Below are positions 1 through 8,989 of a stretch of DNA of 64,000 nucleotides, one piece after another (positions within the stretch are counted from its first letter, which is position 1; the number at the start of each line of letters is the position of its first letter). The position numbers and the translations under genes are program-made. The stretch comes from M3007 sp031398055 (GTDB lineage Bacteria; Bacteroidota; Bacteroidia; Chitinophagales; Saprospiraceae): positions 1 through 64,000 of the forward strand of contig JANNMS010000216.1 of assembly GCA_031398055.1 (NCBI GenBank), written 5' to 3'. The notes beneath the pieces are model-generated. The model had not been told where the DNA came from. It did no database searches and saw nothing but the letters and a program-made list of their open reading frames with translations.

Positions 1-3
1 CTC

Positions 4-65
4 AAATCCCGAAGGGATTTTATGTTTTCAGGCGCGAGTTTTTACATAAAATCCCTTCGGGATTT
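4..65. repeat. Perfect 22-bp inverted repeat with CCCGAAGGG core
   Basis: Positions 4-25 and 44-65 are exact reverse complements around an 18-nt spacer. Each arm itself contains the small palindrome ATCCC-GAAGGGAT. A third, shorter copy of the core (ATTCCCTTCGGGAAT) lies at 101-115. The word is self-complementary and probably a dispersed repeat; it may also end transcription from a gene left of the window. Confidence 0.75.
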
Positions 66-297
66 CTCGTGCATGTCCATTTCAATTTCTATAAACATAG
101 ATTCCCTTCGGGAATGGATTTTAATGCGTTTGACCTGTTAATAAAAAAAAGATATTGGGGAAATAAAGTATTGCAATACATTTGGCCGTGCCATCAAATC
201 ACCGGATTGGGCATTTTCGCAGCAATAAATATTTTAACTGTCATGCCACGTTTTGGAAAGCGTGGAATACCATTTTTTTACTTACAAATCATATAAA
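66..297. other. Intergenic stretch without a convincing gene
   Basis: Between the left-edge repeats and the first gene I see only the third CCCTTCGGG copy (101-115). A 75-codon open frame at 69-296 has no recognisable features, starts inside the repeat area and overlaps the likely start of the next gene, so it is not called. Confidence 0.5.
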
Positions 298-663
298 ATG
301 AATTCGAAAACCGCACACATCATTTATTGGGTTTTTACTGCGCTTTTAGGCGCATTGTTCTTGTTTAGTGCCTATGGCAAATTGATGCCCACGGAAGAGG
401 GTTTGAAAATGTCGGAAAGTATGGGACTTAATGCTTCTTCGGTGATGACCTTGGGCGTCGTTGAATTGCTTTCCATCCTCTTGTTTATTTACCCACGAAC
501 GGGCGTTTTGGGCACTTTACTGCTCACTGCTTATTTGGGTGGTGCGATTGCTACCCATTTGGAACATGCAACGCCTGTAATGACGCCATGTATAATCCTT
601 GCCGTACTTTGGATATTGGCGATTTTGCGCTTTCCTGAATTGCGCAGCCGGATTATGGGATAA
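298..663 (+). CDS. DoxX-like small membrane protein
   Basis: A 121-residue protein with four predicted membrane helices (about residues 8-28, 46-64, 68-87 and 92-109), which matches the size and topology of the DoxX/DoxX-like family. The segment FLFSAYGKL after helix 1 resembles the family pattern in which a short polar stretch follows the first helix. The frame stays open upstream to 253, but the ATG at 298 is preferred because it begins just before the first helix and is preceded by an A-rich stretch. A lipoprotein gene follows after 30 nt on the same strand. DoxX-like proteins are loosely linked to redox functions; no substrate can be read from the sequence. Confidence 0.75.
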   Translation: MNSKTAHIIYWVFTALLGALFLFSAYGKLMPTEEGLKMSESMGLNASSVMTLGVVELLSILLFIYPRTGVLGTLLLTAYLGGAIATHLEHATPVMTPCIILAVLWILAILRFPELRSRIMG

Positions 664-693
664 TTACAATTATTATTGAACACTGATAAAGAA

Positions 694-1146
694 ATGCAAT
701 TGAAATCTATATTTATCTTGTTTTTAATTGTTTTCTTTTCTTGTGAAAACAATCAAATACAAATTCAACTTCCCATTGTAGGTACTTGGGAATTGATTGA
801 TGCAACCACAACAGAAAAAGACAGTACTTTTTCTACTTTTAATCCAAAACTTAAAATGGTTAAAATCATCAACCCGACGCATTTTGCCTTTTTAAGCCAT
901 GATTTGAGTATGGGAAAGGACACTTTTAATACAGTGTTTATTGCAGGTGGTGGGACTTATACTTTGGTGGATAGTATTTATACCGAGCATTTGGATTATT
1001 TTATTGATAGGGAATGGGAGAACAACCAATTTGAATTTGTGGTCACCATCAAAAATGATACGCTGGTTCAAAAAGGCATTGAAAAGGTGGAAAAACTTGG
1101 GATTGACCACGTGATTATTGAAAAATACAAGCGTGTAAAAGAATAA
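694..1146 (+). CDS. Lipocalin-like lipoprotein
   Basis: A 150-residue protein with a lipoprotein signal: a hydrophobic stretch ending in FFSC, so Cys17 would be lipidated. Residues after the lipobox contain GTWELID, the strand-1 signature of lipocalin-like domains, followed by alternating beta-strand segments (VKIINPTHFAFL, GGTYTLVDS, FVVTIKNDTLVQ) as expected of a small beta-barrel. The frame is open from a TTG at 676, but the ATG at 694 places the lipobox at a normal distance. It sits 30 nt after the DoxX-like gene and ends before a strong hairpin terminator. The ligand is unknown. Confidence 0.65.
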   Translation: MQLKSIFILFLIVFFSCENNQIQIQLPIVGTWELIDATTTEKDSTFSTFNPKLKMVKIINPTHFAFLSHDLSMGKDTFNTVFIAGGGTYTLVDSIYTEHLDYFIDREWENNQFEFVVTIKNDTLVQKGIEKVEKLGIDHVIIEKYKRVKE

Positions 1147-1189
1147 TATTTGACAATGTTTGGCAAACACCGGGTGAATTTTATTCCAT

Positions 1190-1228
1190 AAAAAAGCCAT
1201 GTTCTATTGCAGAGCATGGCTTTTTTTT
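1190..1228 (+). terminator. Rho-independent terminator
   Basis: Stem AAAAAAGCCATG (1190-1201) pairs with CATGGCTTTTTT (1215-1226), followed by further T residues. It lies 44 nt after the lipoprotein stop codon. Confidence 0.8.
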
Positions 1229-1348
1229 GGGGATCTTACCAATTCTATTTTTCAAAGTTCAAACATGGCAAAATACAAAATTCCCAAAAATCTAGGTTCC
1301 CAATCCACATTTTAAATCATATAATTTTCCACCCAACTCGTTTACAAA

Positions 1349-1819
1349 ATGAATAAAATCACACAATTCTTGGCCATCGCCCTGTTTTCTATTTTCGCTG
1401 TCGCTTTCAAAACCACCGCGACTTCCGATTATTTTTTAAAAATCGAAGCCATCAAAGGCACTTCAAAAGATGCAGATTTTGGCGGCTGGATACCGGCAAA
1501 AAGAGTTTCCGTTTCGGAAAAATCCATCCGTTTGTTTCGAGAGCCGGACAAAAGTTCGAACAAAATCGCAGGTTTTTACATGGGGCCAGTTCAATCTACA
1601 CCAGCAGTTTTTGTAGCACGAAGCAAAGGCAGCAGCGAGGTTCAATCTTTGAAAATTACTTTGACTAATTGGAAAATGTCCGATTTCATGGCGCAAGGTT
1701 TGGAAGAAGAAATTGAATTGAAATTTGAAAAATTGGAAGCCGTGGCCACCATCGCCGGCGTGGAAAAAGTGATTCCAAAAGAAGAGTTGAAAGCCTTTTT
1801 TGAAAAGAACTTTAAATAA
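1349..1819 (+). CDS. Sec-exported Hcp-like (TssD-type) protein
   Basis: A 156-residue protein with a Sec signal peptide (positive MNK start, hydrophobic core, probable cleavage near residue 25). The mature N-terminus, DYFLKIEAIKGTSKDADFGG, closely follows the first strand and loop of Hcp-family tube proteins (D-x-F-x-K-I-x-x-x-K-G-x-S-x-D), and the later pattern EEEIELKFEKLE resembles the conserved Hcp beta-strand before the C-terminus. Classical Hcp proteins of type VI secretion have no signal peptide, and no other type VI gene is visible nearby. The gene is flanked by a terminator and a palindrome, so it is monocistronic. The fold call is by motif only; function in the envelope is unknown. 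Confidence 0.6.
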   Translation: MNKITQFLAIALFSIFAVAFKTTATSDYFLKIEAIKGTSKDADFGGWIPAKRVSVSEKSIRLFREPDKSSNKIAGFYMGPVQSTPAVFVARSKGSSEVQSLKITLTNWKMSDFMAQGLEEEIELKFEKLEAVATIAGVEKVIPKEELKAFFEKNFK

Positions 1820-1820
1820 A

Positions 1821-1897
1821 AACGATGAAATATGAACGATAAACGATGAACCGGGTAATTCAAAATGTTCATCGTTTATCGTTCATAGTTCATCGTT
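1821..1897. repeat. 31-bp inverted repeat of tandem AACGATGA-like words
   Basis: Arms 1821-1851 and 1867-1897 match as reverse complements at 30 of 31 positions. Each arm is a run of near-repeats of AACGATGA. It begins two bases after the stop codon of the Hcp-like gene and may act as its terminator. Confidence 0.75.
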
Positions 1898-1904
1898 GTT
1901 GTTC

Positions 1905-1912
1905 TACTTTTG
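1905..1912 (+). promoter_or_regulatory. Bacteroidota -7 element for the amidohydrolase gene
   Basis: TACTTTTG matches the -7 consensus TAnnTTTG, 23 nt upstream of the ATG at 1936. No clear TTTG -33 box is seen at the usual spacing. Confidence 0.5.
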
Positions 1913-1935
1913 TCCAAAATTAAAAGTAGTTCAAC

Positions 1936-4900
1936 ATGAAGTTTTTTCAGTCCAACACCCTGATTTTCAGCATTTTACTGCTGCTTGCCTCACCACTTTT
2001 TTCCCAAAAGAAAGATAAAAAATGGGACGTTTCCCAACCTGATTCGACGGGCGGCGTGGCCTATCGCGAGGAAAATTTTACCGTCACCGAAGGCACTTGG
2101 ATGAACCTCGATGTCTCGCCCGACGGCCAATTTATCGTGTTCGATTTGCTCGGCGATATTTGGAAAATTCCCATTGCCGGCGGTTCGGCAACTTGCCTGC
2201 GGAGCGGTTTGGCATGGGAAGTGCAGCCACGTTTTTCGCCCGACGGCCAACGGATTTTGTTCACCTCTGACGCAGGTGGTGGCGACAATATTTGGATGAT
2301 GCAGGCCGACGGCTCGAAGCCAAAACAAATCACAAAAGAAAGTTTCCGGTTGCTCAACAATGGCGAATGGATTGACAATCAATACATTGTCGCGCGAAAA
2401 CATTTTACCTCCGGGCGTTCGCTCGGCGCGGGCGAGATGTGGATGTACCATATTTCCGGCGGCGATGGCATCCAATTGACCAAAAGAAAAAACGACCAAC
2501 AAGACGTGAACGAACCTGCGGTCAGCCCGGACGGTCGCTACGTTTATTTTTCAGAAGATTTGTACCCCGGCGGATTTTTTCAGTACAACAAAAACCCGAT
2601 GGCGCAGATTTTTGGCATCCGTCGCTACGACCGCGAAACTGGGAAAATCGAGGAAGTGACCGGGGGCAGCGGCGGGGCTTGCCGTCCACAAATTTCGCAA
2701 GATGGCGAGTGGTTGGCATTCGTTCGGCGGGTCGAAACGAAAACAACTTTGTTTGTCAGAAACTTAAAAAGTGGCCTCGAATATCCCATTTTTGATGGTT
2801 TGGACAAAGACCAACAGGAAGCGTGGACGGTTTTTGGGGCATATCCCGGTTTTGATTGGGGTACAAAAATGCAAACCCGAGCAGGCGAAATGCAGCGGAT
2901 TTTCATCTGGGCAGGTGGAAAAATCAACCAAGTTGCTTTTAATTTTACGAAAATCGCACCGGACGACCGAAATACGCAGGGCGACGAACCGACCGTTTCC
3001 GTTTCACAAATCCCTTTTTCTTGCGCGGTCAAAACCAAACTTGCCGAGACTTTGAAATTTGAAAACAAGGTTTTTTCAGAAAAATTTACGGCCCGCGCGA
3101 TTCGAAGTGCCGTGACATCGCCCGATGGAAAATCTTTGGTTTTCAACGCCGCTGGGCAACTTTACCTGAAAAATTTGCCGGCCCGCCCGGATGACCCGGT
3201 CGGACGGGCAGGCGAGCCAAAATTGTTGTTGAAAAATGGCTGGCGAATGGCCGCCGGGAAAAAAACGGACGATTTGACGGCTTTGAAAATTGCCAGCGAA
3301 CCTGCGTTTTCGCCCGACGGCTCGGAAATTATTTTCACAGTTTGGGATGATTTGGAGAAAGGCAAAATTTCAAAAATCAATTTGAAAACCAACGAAGTCA
3401 AAGATTTAACCACCGAAAAAGGTATTTACCGAAAGCCAAAATTTTCACCAGACGGCAAAATGATAATTTTTACGATGCAAGATGGCGATGACGAAATGGG
3501 CCCAGCGATGGTTGAAAAAACGGGTCATTTCACGATGAATTCAGATGGAACGGGCAAAAAATTTATCATCAACGAGGGCGAAAACCCCCGTTTTTCCGCC
3601 GACGGCAAACGGGTTTTGGTCAACACCGGCGGCTATCTTTTTGGCGGTTTGGACAAACAATTGGTCAGTTTTGATTTGAATGGTTTGGACAAAAAAGTGC
3701 TTTTCAAAAGTAAATTTATAAACCAGTGGTCGCCCTCGCCGGATGGTAAATGGTTGGCTTTCACCGAGTTGCACAAGGCTTACGTTTGTGAAATGCCTTC
3801 GAACGGTCAGCCGATTGACCTCGCGGCGGACATGAAATCCATCCCGGTTTCCCAAATTTCAAAAGACGCGGGCTACAATTTGCACTGGTCGGGCGACTCG
3901 AAAAAAGTGCATTTCACGCTCGGCGAGGAATATTTTTCGATTGATTTGACCGACCGTTTTGATTTTTTGCCGGGGGCACCCGACTCGCTGCCAAAACTTC
4001 CAGAATCGGGTTTGAAAATCGGCCTCGAACTCGAAAGTGATTTGCCGACGGGTAATTTGGTTTTGGAAAATGCCAGAATTATTACTTGCGAAAATAATTT
4101 AGTGGTTGAAAAAGGTGTGGTGGCGATTGAAAAAAACAAAATCGTTTTCGTCGGTTCGCAGTCCGAATATCAGGCCGCACGTTTCAAAATTTCCAATCCA
4201 AAAATCGTGGATTGCGCTGGAAAAACCATCATTCCGGGCATCGTGGACGTGCATTCGCATTCCGGGAATTTCCGTTTTGGGCTCAATCCGCAAAAACAGT
4301 GGGAATATTTTGCCAACCTCGCCTTCGGCGTCACGACGATGCACGACCCTTCGGTGAACTCCGAAATGGCTTTTTCAAATGCCGAAATGTTGCGTTCTGG
4401 GCGGATGACTGGGCCGCGGCTTTTCTCGACCGGGACGATTTTGTACGGCGCGGAAGGTGATTTTAAGGCACCAATAAATTCGTTGGACGATGCCCGGAGC
4501 ACTTTGAAACGGACAAAAGCATGGGGCGCATTTTCGGTAAAAAGTTACAATCAGCCGCGCCGCGAGCAACGACAACAAATTATTGCCGCTGCGCGCGAGT
4601 TGAATATGTTGGTCGTGCCGGAAGGCGGCTCGTTTTTTTACCACAACTTGAACCAAGTTGCGGACGGTCACACGGGAATCGAACACAATATTCCCGTGGC
4701 AATTTTGTATGATGATGTTTTGCAATTTTGGGCAAAAACAAAGGCGCACAACACGCCCACTTTGATTGTAAATTATGGCGGCGTGAACGGTGAATATTAT
4801 TGGTACCAGCATTCGGATGTTTGGAAAAACGAGCGGCTGCGGGCGTTCACGCCGCACCATATTTTGGACGAACGCGCCCGCCACCGCACGATGTTGCCGG

Positions 4901-5370
4901 ATGAAGAATATGAAAATGGCTACATTTTGGTCTCAAAAACATTGAAAAAAATGCAAGACCGGGGGATAAATATCAATTTGGGCTCGCACGGCCAGTTGCA
5001 AGGTTTGGGTGCGCACTGGGAACTTTGGATGTTGCAGCAGGGTGGCATGACCAACCAACAAGCCCTAAATTGTGCGACCATCAACGGCGCAAAATACCTC
5101 GGCATGGAAAAAGAAATCGGTTCGCTGGCCGTCGGAAAACTGGCCGACCTCGTGATTTTGGATGCCAACCCGCTCGAAAATATCCAAAATTCTGAAAAAA
5201 TCTCGATGGTGATGGTCAACGGGCGGCTGTTCGATTCAAAAACGATGAACGAAATCGGGAATTTTGACAAAAAACTGGGCAAGTTTTGGTTTCAAATGCC
5301 GGGCGCAAATGCGGCTGGGGCGACTTTTAATCATTCTTGCACGGAAGGAAAATGTGTTTGTGGCCATTAA
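1936..5370 (+). CDS. PD40 beta-propeller amidohydrolase
   Basis: A 1144-residue secreted enzyme. After a signal peptide (cleavage near residue 24, before QKKDKK) the first two thirds contain many SPDG-x-x-I-x-F repeats typical of TolB/PD40 propeller blades. The last 450 residues are an amidohydrolase domain: IIPGIVDVHSHSG carries the metal-binding H-x-H, and SHGQLQGLGAHWELW supplies later histidines. This fusion is common in Bacteroidota and is thought to cleave cyclic amide or peptide-like substrates; the actual substrate is not known. The protein ends with a short Cys/His tail (CTEGKCVCGH), unusual for the family. It has its own promoter element and lies upstream of the beta-helix/cytochrome pair, separated by only 25 nt, so read-through is possible. 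Confidence 0.85.
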   Translation: MKFFQSNTLIFSILLLLASPLFSQKKDKKWDVSQPDSTGGVAYREENFTVTEGTWMNLDVSPDGQFIVFDLLGDIWKIPIAGGSATCLRSGLAWEVQPRFSPDGQRILFTSDAGGGDNIWMMQADGSKPKQITKESFRLLNNGEWIDNQYIVARKHFTSGRSLGAGEMWMYHISGGDGIQLTKRKNDQQDVNEPAVSPDGRYVYFSEDLYPGGFFQYNKNPMAQIFGIRRYDRETGKIEEVTGGSGGACRPQISQDGEWLAFVRRVETKTTLFVRNLKSGLEYPIFDGLDKDQQEAWTVFGAYPGFDWGTKMQTRAGEMQRIFIWAGGKINQVAFNFTKIAPDDRNTQGDEPTVSVSQIPFSCAVKTKLAETLKFENKVFSEKFTARAIRSAVTSPDGKSLVFNAAGQLYLKNLPARPDDPVGRAGEPKLLLKNGWRMAAGKKTDDLTALKIASEPAFSPDGSEIIFTVWDDLEKGKISKINLKTNEVKDLTTEKGIYRKPKFSPDGKMIIFTMQDGDDEMGPAMVEKTGHFTMNSDGTGKKFIINEGENPRFSADGKRVLVNTGGYLFGGLDKQLVSFDLNGLDKKVLFKSKFINQWSPSPDGKWLAFTELHKAYVCEMPSNGQPIDLAADMKSIPVSQISKDAGYNLHWSGDSKKVHFTLGEEYFSIDLTDRFDFLPGAPDSLPKLPESGLKIGLELESDLPTGNLVLENARIITCENNLVVEKGVVAIEKNKIVFVGSQSEYQAARFKISNPKIVDCAGKTIIPGIVDVHSHSGNFRFGLNPQKQWEYFANLAFGVTTMHDPSVNSEMAFSNAEMLRSGRMTGPRLFSTGTILYGAEGDFKAPINSLDDARSTLKRTKAWGAFSVKSYNQPRREQRQQIIAAARELNMLVVPEGGSFFYHNLNQVADGHTGIEHNIPVAILYDDVLQFWAKTKAHNTPTLIVNYGGVNGEYYWYQHSDVWKNERLRAFTPHHILDERARHRTMLPDEEYENGYILVSKTLKKMQDRGININLGSHGQLQGLGAHWELWMLQQGGMTNQQALNCATINGAKYLGMEKEIGSLAVGKLADLVILDANPLENIQNSEKISMVMVNGRLFDSKTMNEIGNFDKKLGKFWFQMPGANAAGATFNHSCTEGKCVCGH

Positions 5371-5395
5371 AATTAATACTAAAAACTATAATGAA

Positions 5396-6625
5396 ATGAT
5401 ACAGTTTTCTATCTCAAATAAACGGTTTTCTATCTTGCTTAAAAATTTTTCTATCTGCTTTATCTTGTTGTTTTCTATTTTTAATTTAAAATTAAACGCA
5501 CAAAAAGAGATAGAAAAACAAATTCAAACACAATTGATTTTGGCTGAAAATGGAACAGTGATTGAACTGCCCGCCGGACGATTTGAATTTTTCGGCACCC
5601 TTTCTTTGGATGAAAAATCGGACATCACGATTCGTGGGGCAGGGCAGGGAAAAACGGTTTTGAGTTTTAAAAACCAAACCTCCGGAGCGGAAGGTTTGAA
5701 AGTCACAAACTCCCAAAACATTGTGCTTCAAGACTTTACGATTGAAAATGCCAAAGGCGATTTGATTAAAACCCAAAAAGTCAATGGCATAATTTACAAA
5801 AACATTACTGCCCAGTGGACTGGAAAGCCGAAAAAAACGAACGGTTCGTACGCACTTTATCCGGTGGAATGTCGAAATGTGGTAATTGAAAATTGCACAG
5901 CAATCGGTGCGTCGGATGCTGGAATTTATGTTGGACAATCCGATTCAGCGTGGGTAAAAGGTTGTACCGCAATCAATAACGTGGCAGGAATTGAGATAGA
6001 AAACACGACAAACGCCTGGGTTTTTGATAACCTCGCCACAAAAAATACAGGCGGGATTTTGGTTTTTGATTTGCCAAATTTACCAAAAATAAGAGGCGGC
6101 AATATTCATGTTTACAACAACAGAGTAATTGAAAATAACTATAAAAATTTCGCGCCAAAAGGCAACATCGTTGCCAAAGTTCCGCCCGGAACTGGGGTGA
6201 TGATTATGGCCACCAATCGGGTGCAAGTCTCTGATAATCTGATACTTAAAAATAAAACGGCCTCAGTCGCGCTTGTCAGTTTTTATATCGCAGAAACACC
6301 TTTCAATTCTCCCGGTTATTATCCATATCCTTCTGCTATTGAAATTTACAATAATCAATTTTCAACAGGAAAACGGATGCCAACTTTGAAAAACAAATTG
6401 GGTGTTCTATTCTTCTTTAAATTTGGAAGAAAAGTACCGCATATTTTATATGACGGTATTAAAAACACTGATAACCTGCTTAATAATAATGCCTTATCTA
6501 AAAGTGAAGATAAGATCTGTATTTACAATAATCAGAACGGCACGTTCGCCAATTTTAAAGCAGATAAGAAATTTAAAGGCATCAGTAAAGATTTAACACC
6601 GTATGAATGTGTTTTAAAAATATGA
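5396..6625 (+). CDS. Parallel beta-helix repeat protein (SO2929/TIGR03805 type)
   Basis: A 409-residue exported protein. The signal peptide has a long hydrophobic stretch ending LKLNAQ. The body has regular beta-helix coils with N-x-x-I/V patterns, for example SDITIRGAGQGKTVL, SQNIVLQDFTIENA and CRNVVIENCTAIGASDAGIYV, as in NosD-like right-handed helices. The start at 5396 (ATG-ATA) is chosen because the longer open frame overlaps the amidohydrolase gene and places 44 non-signal residues in front. Its stop overlaps the next start (ATGA), so both are translationally coupled. This protein family is known to sit next to the dihaem cytochrome family found immediately downstream, which supports both calls. 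The substrate is unknown. Confidence 0.8.
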   Translation: MIQFSISNKRFSILLKNFSICFILLFSIFNLKLNAQKEIEKQIQTQLILAENGTVIELPAGRFEFFGTLSLDEKSDITIRGAGQGKTVLSFKNQTSGAEGLKVTNSQNIVLQDFTIENAKGDLIKTQKVNGIIYKNITAQWTGKPKKTNGSYALYPVECRNVVIENCTAIGASDAGIYVGQSDSAWVKGCTAINNVAGIEIENTTNAWVFDNLATKNTGGILVFDLPNLPKIRGGNIHVYNNRVIENNYKNFAPKGNIVAKVPPGTGVMIMATNRVQVSDNLILKNKTASVALVSFYIAETPFNSPGYYPYPSAIEIYNNQFSTGKRMPTLKNKLGVLFFFKFGRKVPHILYDGIKNTDNLLNNNALSKSEDKICIYNNQNGTFANFKADKKFKGISKDLTPYECVLKI

Positions 6626-7665
6626 AAATCACTATCTTTTTTCTTGTTTTTTCTATCGTTTTTCTATCGGCTATAAAACCGACTGAACTTGTTTATTCAC
6701 TTAAATTAAAACTATCCGAGTTTAATTTTTTTAAAGGCGAATTAAGAAATTTAGATCCAAATAACAACATTTTTTCTTATCAAGTCAACGCCCCGTTATT
6801 TTCGGATTACGCTGAAAAAGCGCGGTTTATCTATTTGCCGGAAGGCGAAAAAATGAATTTGACTGGCCAACCTGATTCCTTGTTTTTTGAATTACCAGTC
6901 GGCACGATTTTGATTAAAAATTTTTACTACTCGTTTGACCAACGACATCCCGAAAATGGCCGTCGAATCCTCGAAACACGCCTGCTTTTGCACGAAAAAT
7001 CGGGCTGGAAACCCCTCGAATATATTTGGAACGACGCCCAAACCGACGCCGATTTGGCCGTCGCCGGAGGCAATTTTCCGGTAAACTGGACGGATGAAAA
7101 CGGCAAAAAACAATCCATCGAATACCTCGCTCCCAACTTGAATCAGTGCAAAAGTTGCCATTCATTTGATGGAAAATTTGTACCGATCGGCATCAATTTG
7201 CGGCAGTTGAACCAAAGCCAATCCGCTGAAAATCAATTGGTTAACTGGCAAAAAAATGATTTGCTAACTGTCCCGGAAAACTTTGGTTTTTCAAAAACCA
7301 TACATTTCCCAGACCCATTTTCACCAGAAAATTCCGACCTCGAAACCCGCGCACGAGCCTATCTCGACTCAAATTGCGGCCACTGCCACAACCCGCACGG
7401 CCCGGCCTCGACGAGTGGAATGTTCCTAAATTTTGATGAAAAAACGCCCGCAAAATTGGGCATCGAAAAACTTCCAGTTGCGGCGGGGCGGGGGAGCGGT
7501 GGCCGGAAATTTGGCATCGTTCCTGGCAAACCGAACGAAAGTATTTTGATTTTTCGGATGGAAAATGACGACCCAGGGATTCGGATGCCGGAGGTTGGGC
7601 GGCAAATTTTGCATCGGGAAGGCGTGGAATTGGTGGCCGAGTGGATTCGAAAAATGAAAACTTAA
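6622..7665 (+). CDS. SO2930-family dihaem cytochrome c
   Basis: A 347-residue exported protein with two CxxCH haem-binding motifs, CKSCH near residue 176 and CGHCH near residue 252. The N-terminal region FFKGELRNLDPNNNIFSYQVNAPLFSDYAEKARF is the signature region of the SO2930/HNE_0200 family, and the C-terminal GIRMPEVGRQ is typical of its cytochrome module. The ATG at 6622 overlaps the stop of the beta-helix gene, giving an operon. It probably moves electrons in the periplasm in a reaction on a substrate bound by its partner; this is inference. The 3' end overlaps the convergent waaA gene by four bases, with no terminator between. Confidence 0.85.
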   Translation: MKITIFFLVFSIVFLSAIKPTELVYSLKLKLSEFNFFKGELRNLDPNNNIFSYQVNAPLFSDYAEKARFIYLPEGEKMNLTGQPDSLFFELPVGTILIKNFYYSFDQRHPENGRRILETRLLLHEKSGWKPLEYIWNDAQTDADLAVAGGNFPVNWTDENGKKQSIEYLAPNLNQCKSCHSFDGKFVPIGINLRQLNQSQSAENQLVNWQKNDLLTVPENFGFSKTIHFPDPFSPENSDLETRARAYLDSNCGHCHNPHGPASTSGMFLNFDEKTPAKLGIEKLPVAAGRGSGGRKFGIVPGKPNESILIFRMENDDPGIRMPEVGRQILHREGVELVAEWIRKMKT

Positions 7666-8882
7666 ACTGCTTTTTCCAAAAAAGAAATCACTTTTTCAGT
7701 CGCCCCACGATTTTCCAACAACCAATTTTTGGCCGATTGCCCAGCCTTTTTTCTAAAATCTGGCTCAGCTAGTTGTTCCATAATTTCCTGAAAATCAGAC
7801 TCGTTTTTCACCAAAAACGCCCCGCTACTGGCCAAAAGTTGTTTTGCTTCCTCAAATTTTTGAAAATTCGGACCGAAAATTATGGGCAAACCGAAAGCCG
7901 CCGGTTCCAAAATGTTGTGGATTCCGCGCCCGAAACCACCGCCAATCCACGCCACATCAGCATATTGATACAGTGAATTGAGCAGGCCGATGTTGTCAAT
8001 GACTAAGATTTGGGCTTGATTTTTTTCCTGAAAATTGAATTTTGAGTAAAAAATCATGCCCGGCAAATTTTCAAAACGGCTCAAATTTTGGATGTCGTGC
8101 GGGGCGATGATAAGTTTGTTTTTGCCCAAATTTTTTTGAAAAATGGGCAAATAGATAGCCTCGTCCTCCGGCCACGAACTGCCGACGATGAAAACCGGGT
8201 GGTCGTTATTTTTCAAAAAATGAAGCACTTTTTCGTTCGACGGAGCAGTTTCGACGATGGCCAAAACACGGTCAATCCGAGTATCGCCAGCCACCGTAAC
8301 ATTTTGAAAACCAATGGTTTGGAGCAAATTTTGGGATTTCAAATCTTGCACAAAAATGTGCGAAAAACACGCCAACATCTGCCGCCAAAAATTTCCATAA
8401 AATTTGAAGAACGGCTGGTTTTTTCGAAAAACGGCGGACACCAAAATGGTCGGCACGCCCCGTTTTTTCAACGCGGCGAGGTAGTTTCTCCAAAAATCAT
8501 ATTTTACAAAAATCGCGGTGTCGGGTTGAACAAGGTCGAGAAAATCACGGACATTTCGCCGCGAATCGAGCGGCAAGTAGGCGACAAAATCGGCGTGCGC
8601 GTAATTTTTTCGGATTTCAAAACCGGACGGCGAGAAAAAAGTCAGAACGATTTGCCAACCGGGAAATCTCTCGCGGAAAGTTTCGATGACCGGGCGGCCT
8701 TGCTCAAATTCGCCGAGCGACGAAACGTGAACCCACAAAACTTTGCCTTTTTTTGAAAAATTTTGGGCAAAACGAGTGCGCCAATTTTTTCGGCCAGCCA
8801 CCCAAAGTTGGATTTTTGGCGAAAAATGGACGGCCAATTTTGTGCAGCCACCAGCTAAAAAAATGAGGAAATCGTAAAACAT
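7662..8882 (-). CDS. waaA: 3-deoxy-D-manno-octulosonic acid (Kdo) transferase
   Basis: A 406-residue GT-B glycosyltransferase that adds Kdo to lipid IV-A on the inner face of the inner membrane during lipopolysaccharide core synthesis. Visible family features are the N-terminal membrane anchor (MFYDFLIFLAGG), the conserved VHVSSLGEFEQGRP, the acceptor-side stretch TFFSPSGFEIRKNY, the YDFWRNYL segment, and GSSWPEDE in the donor-binding domain, followed by IGGGFGRGIHNILEPA. The length is normal. It is convergent with the cytochrome gene and its start lies just beside a long palindrome (8905-8984). Confidence 0.93.
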   Translation of the reverse strand: MFYDFLIFLAGGCTKLAVHFSPKIQLWVAGRKNWRTRFAQNFSKKGKVLWVHVSSLGEFEQGRPVIETFRERFPGWQIVLTFFSPSGFEIRKNYAHADFVAYLPLDSRRNVRDFLDLVQPDTAIFVKYDFWRNYLAALKKRGVPTILVSAVFRKNQPFFKFYGNFWRQMLACFSHIFVQDLKSQNLLQTIGFQNVTVAGDTRIDRVLAIVETAPSNEKVLHFLKNNDHPVFIVGSSWPEDEAIYLPIFQKNLGKNKLIIAPHDIQNLSRFENLPGMIFYSKFNFQEKNQAQILVIDNIGLLNSLYQYADVAWIGGGFGRGIHNILEPAAFGLPIIFGPNFQKFEEAKQLLASSGAFLVKNESDFQEIMEQLAEPDFRKKAGQSAKNWLLENRGATEKVISFLEKAV

Positions 8883-8904
8883 TGTGCGGCAAAGTTTGCG
8901 ATTT

Positions 8905-8984
8905 TGCCGTTGTTGGCGTCCTCGCCAACAACTTTTTTCCTATCAACAACTAAAAAATTATTGGCGAGGACGCCAACAATGGCA
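8905..8984. repeat. 24-bp inverted repeat between waaA and the ATP-grasp gene
   Basis: Arms 8905-8928 and 8961-8984 are reverse complements except for one base (a G:T wobble in RNA), spaced by 32 nt. Each arm also folds on itself (TTGGCG-TCCT-CGCCAA). It fills the divergent intergenic space, so it is not a simple 3' terminator; it could be a cruciform, a regulator site or a dispersed repeat. Confidence 0.7.
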
Positions 8985-8989
8985 GTAAG

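Noticed and set aside
69..296. 75-codon plus-strand open frame at the left edge
   Set aside because: It starts within dispersed repeats, shows no domain or signal features and runs into the next gene start.
8088..8756. 222-codon plus-strand frame within waaA
   Set aside because: Antisense shadow of a well-recognised gene; its composition reflects the complementary codons.
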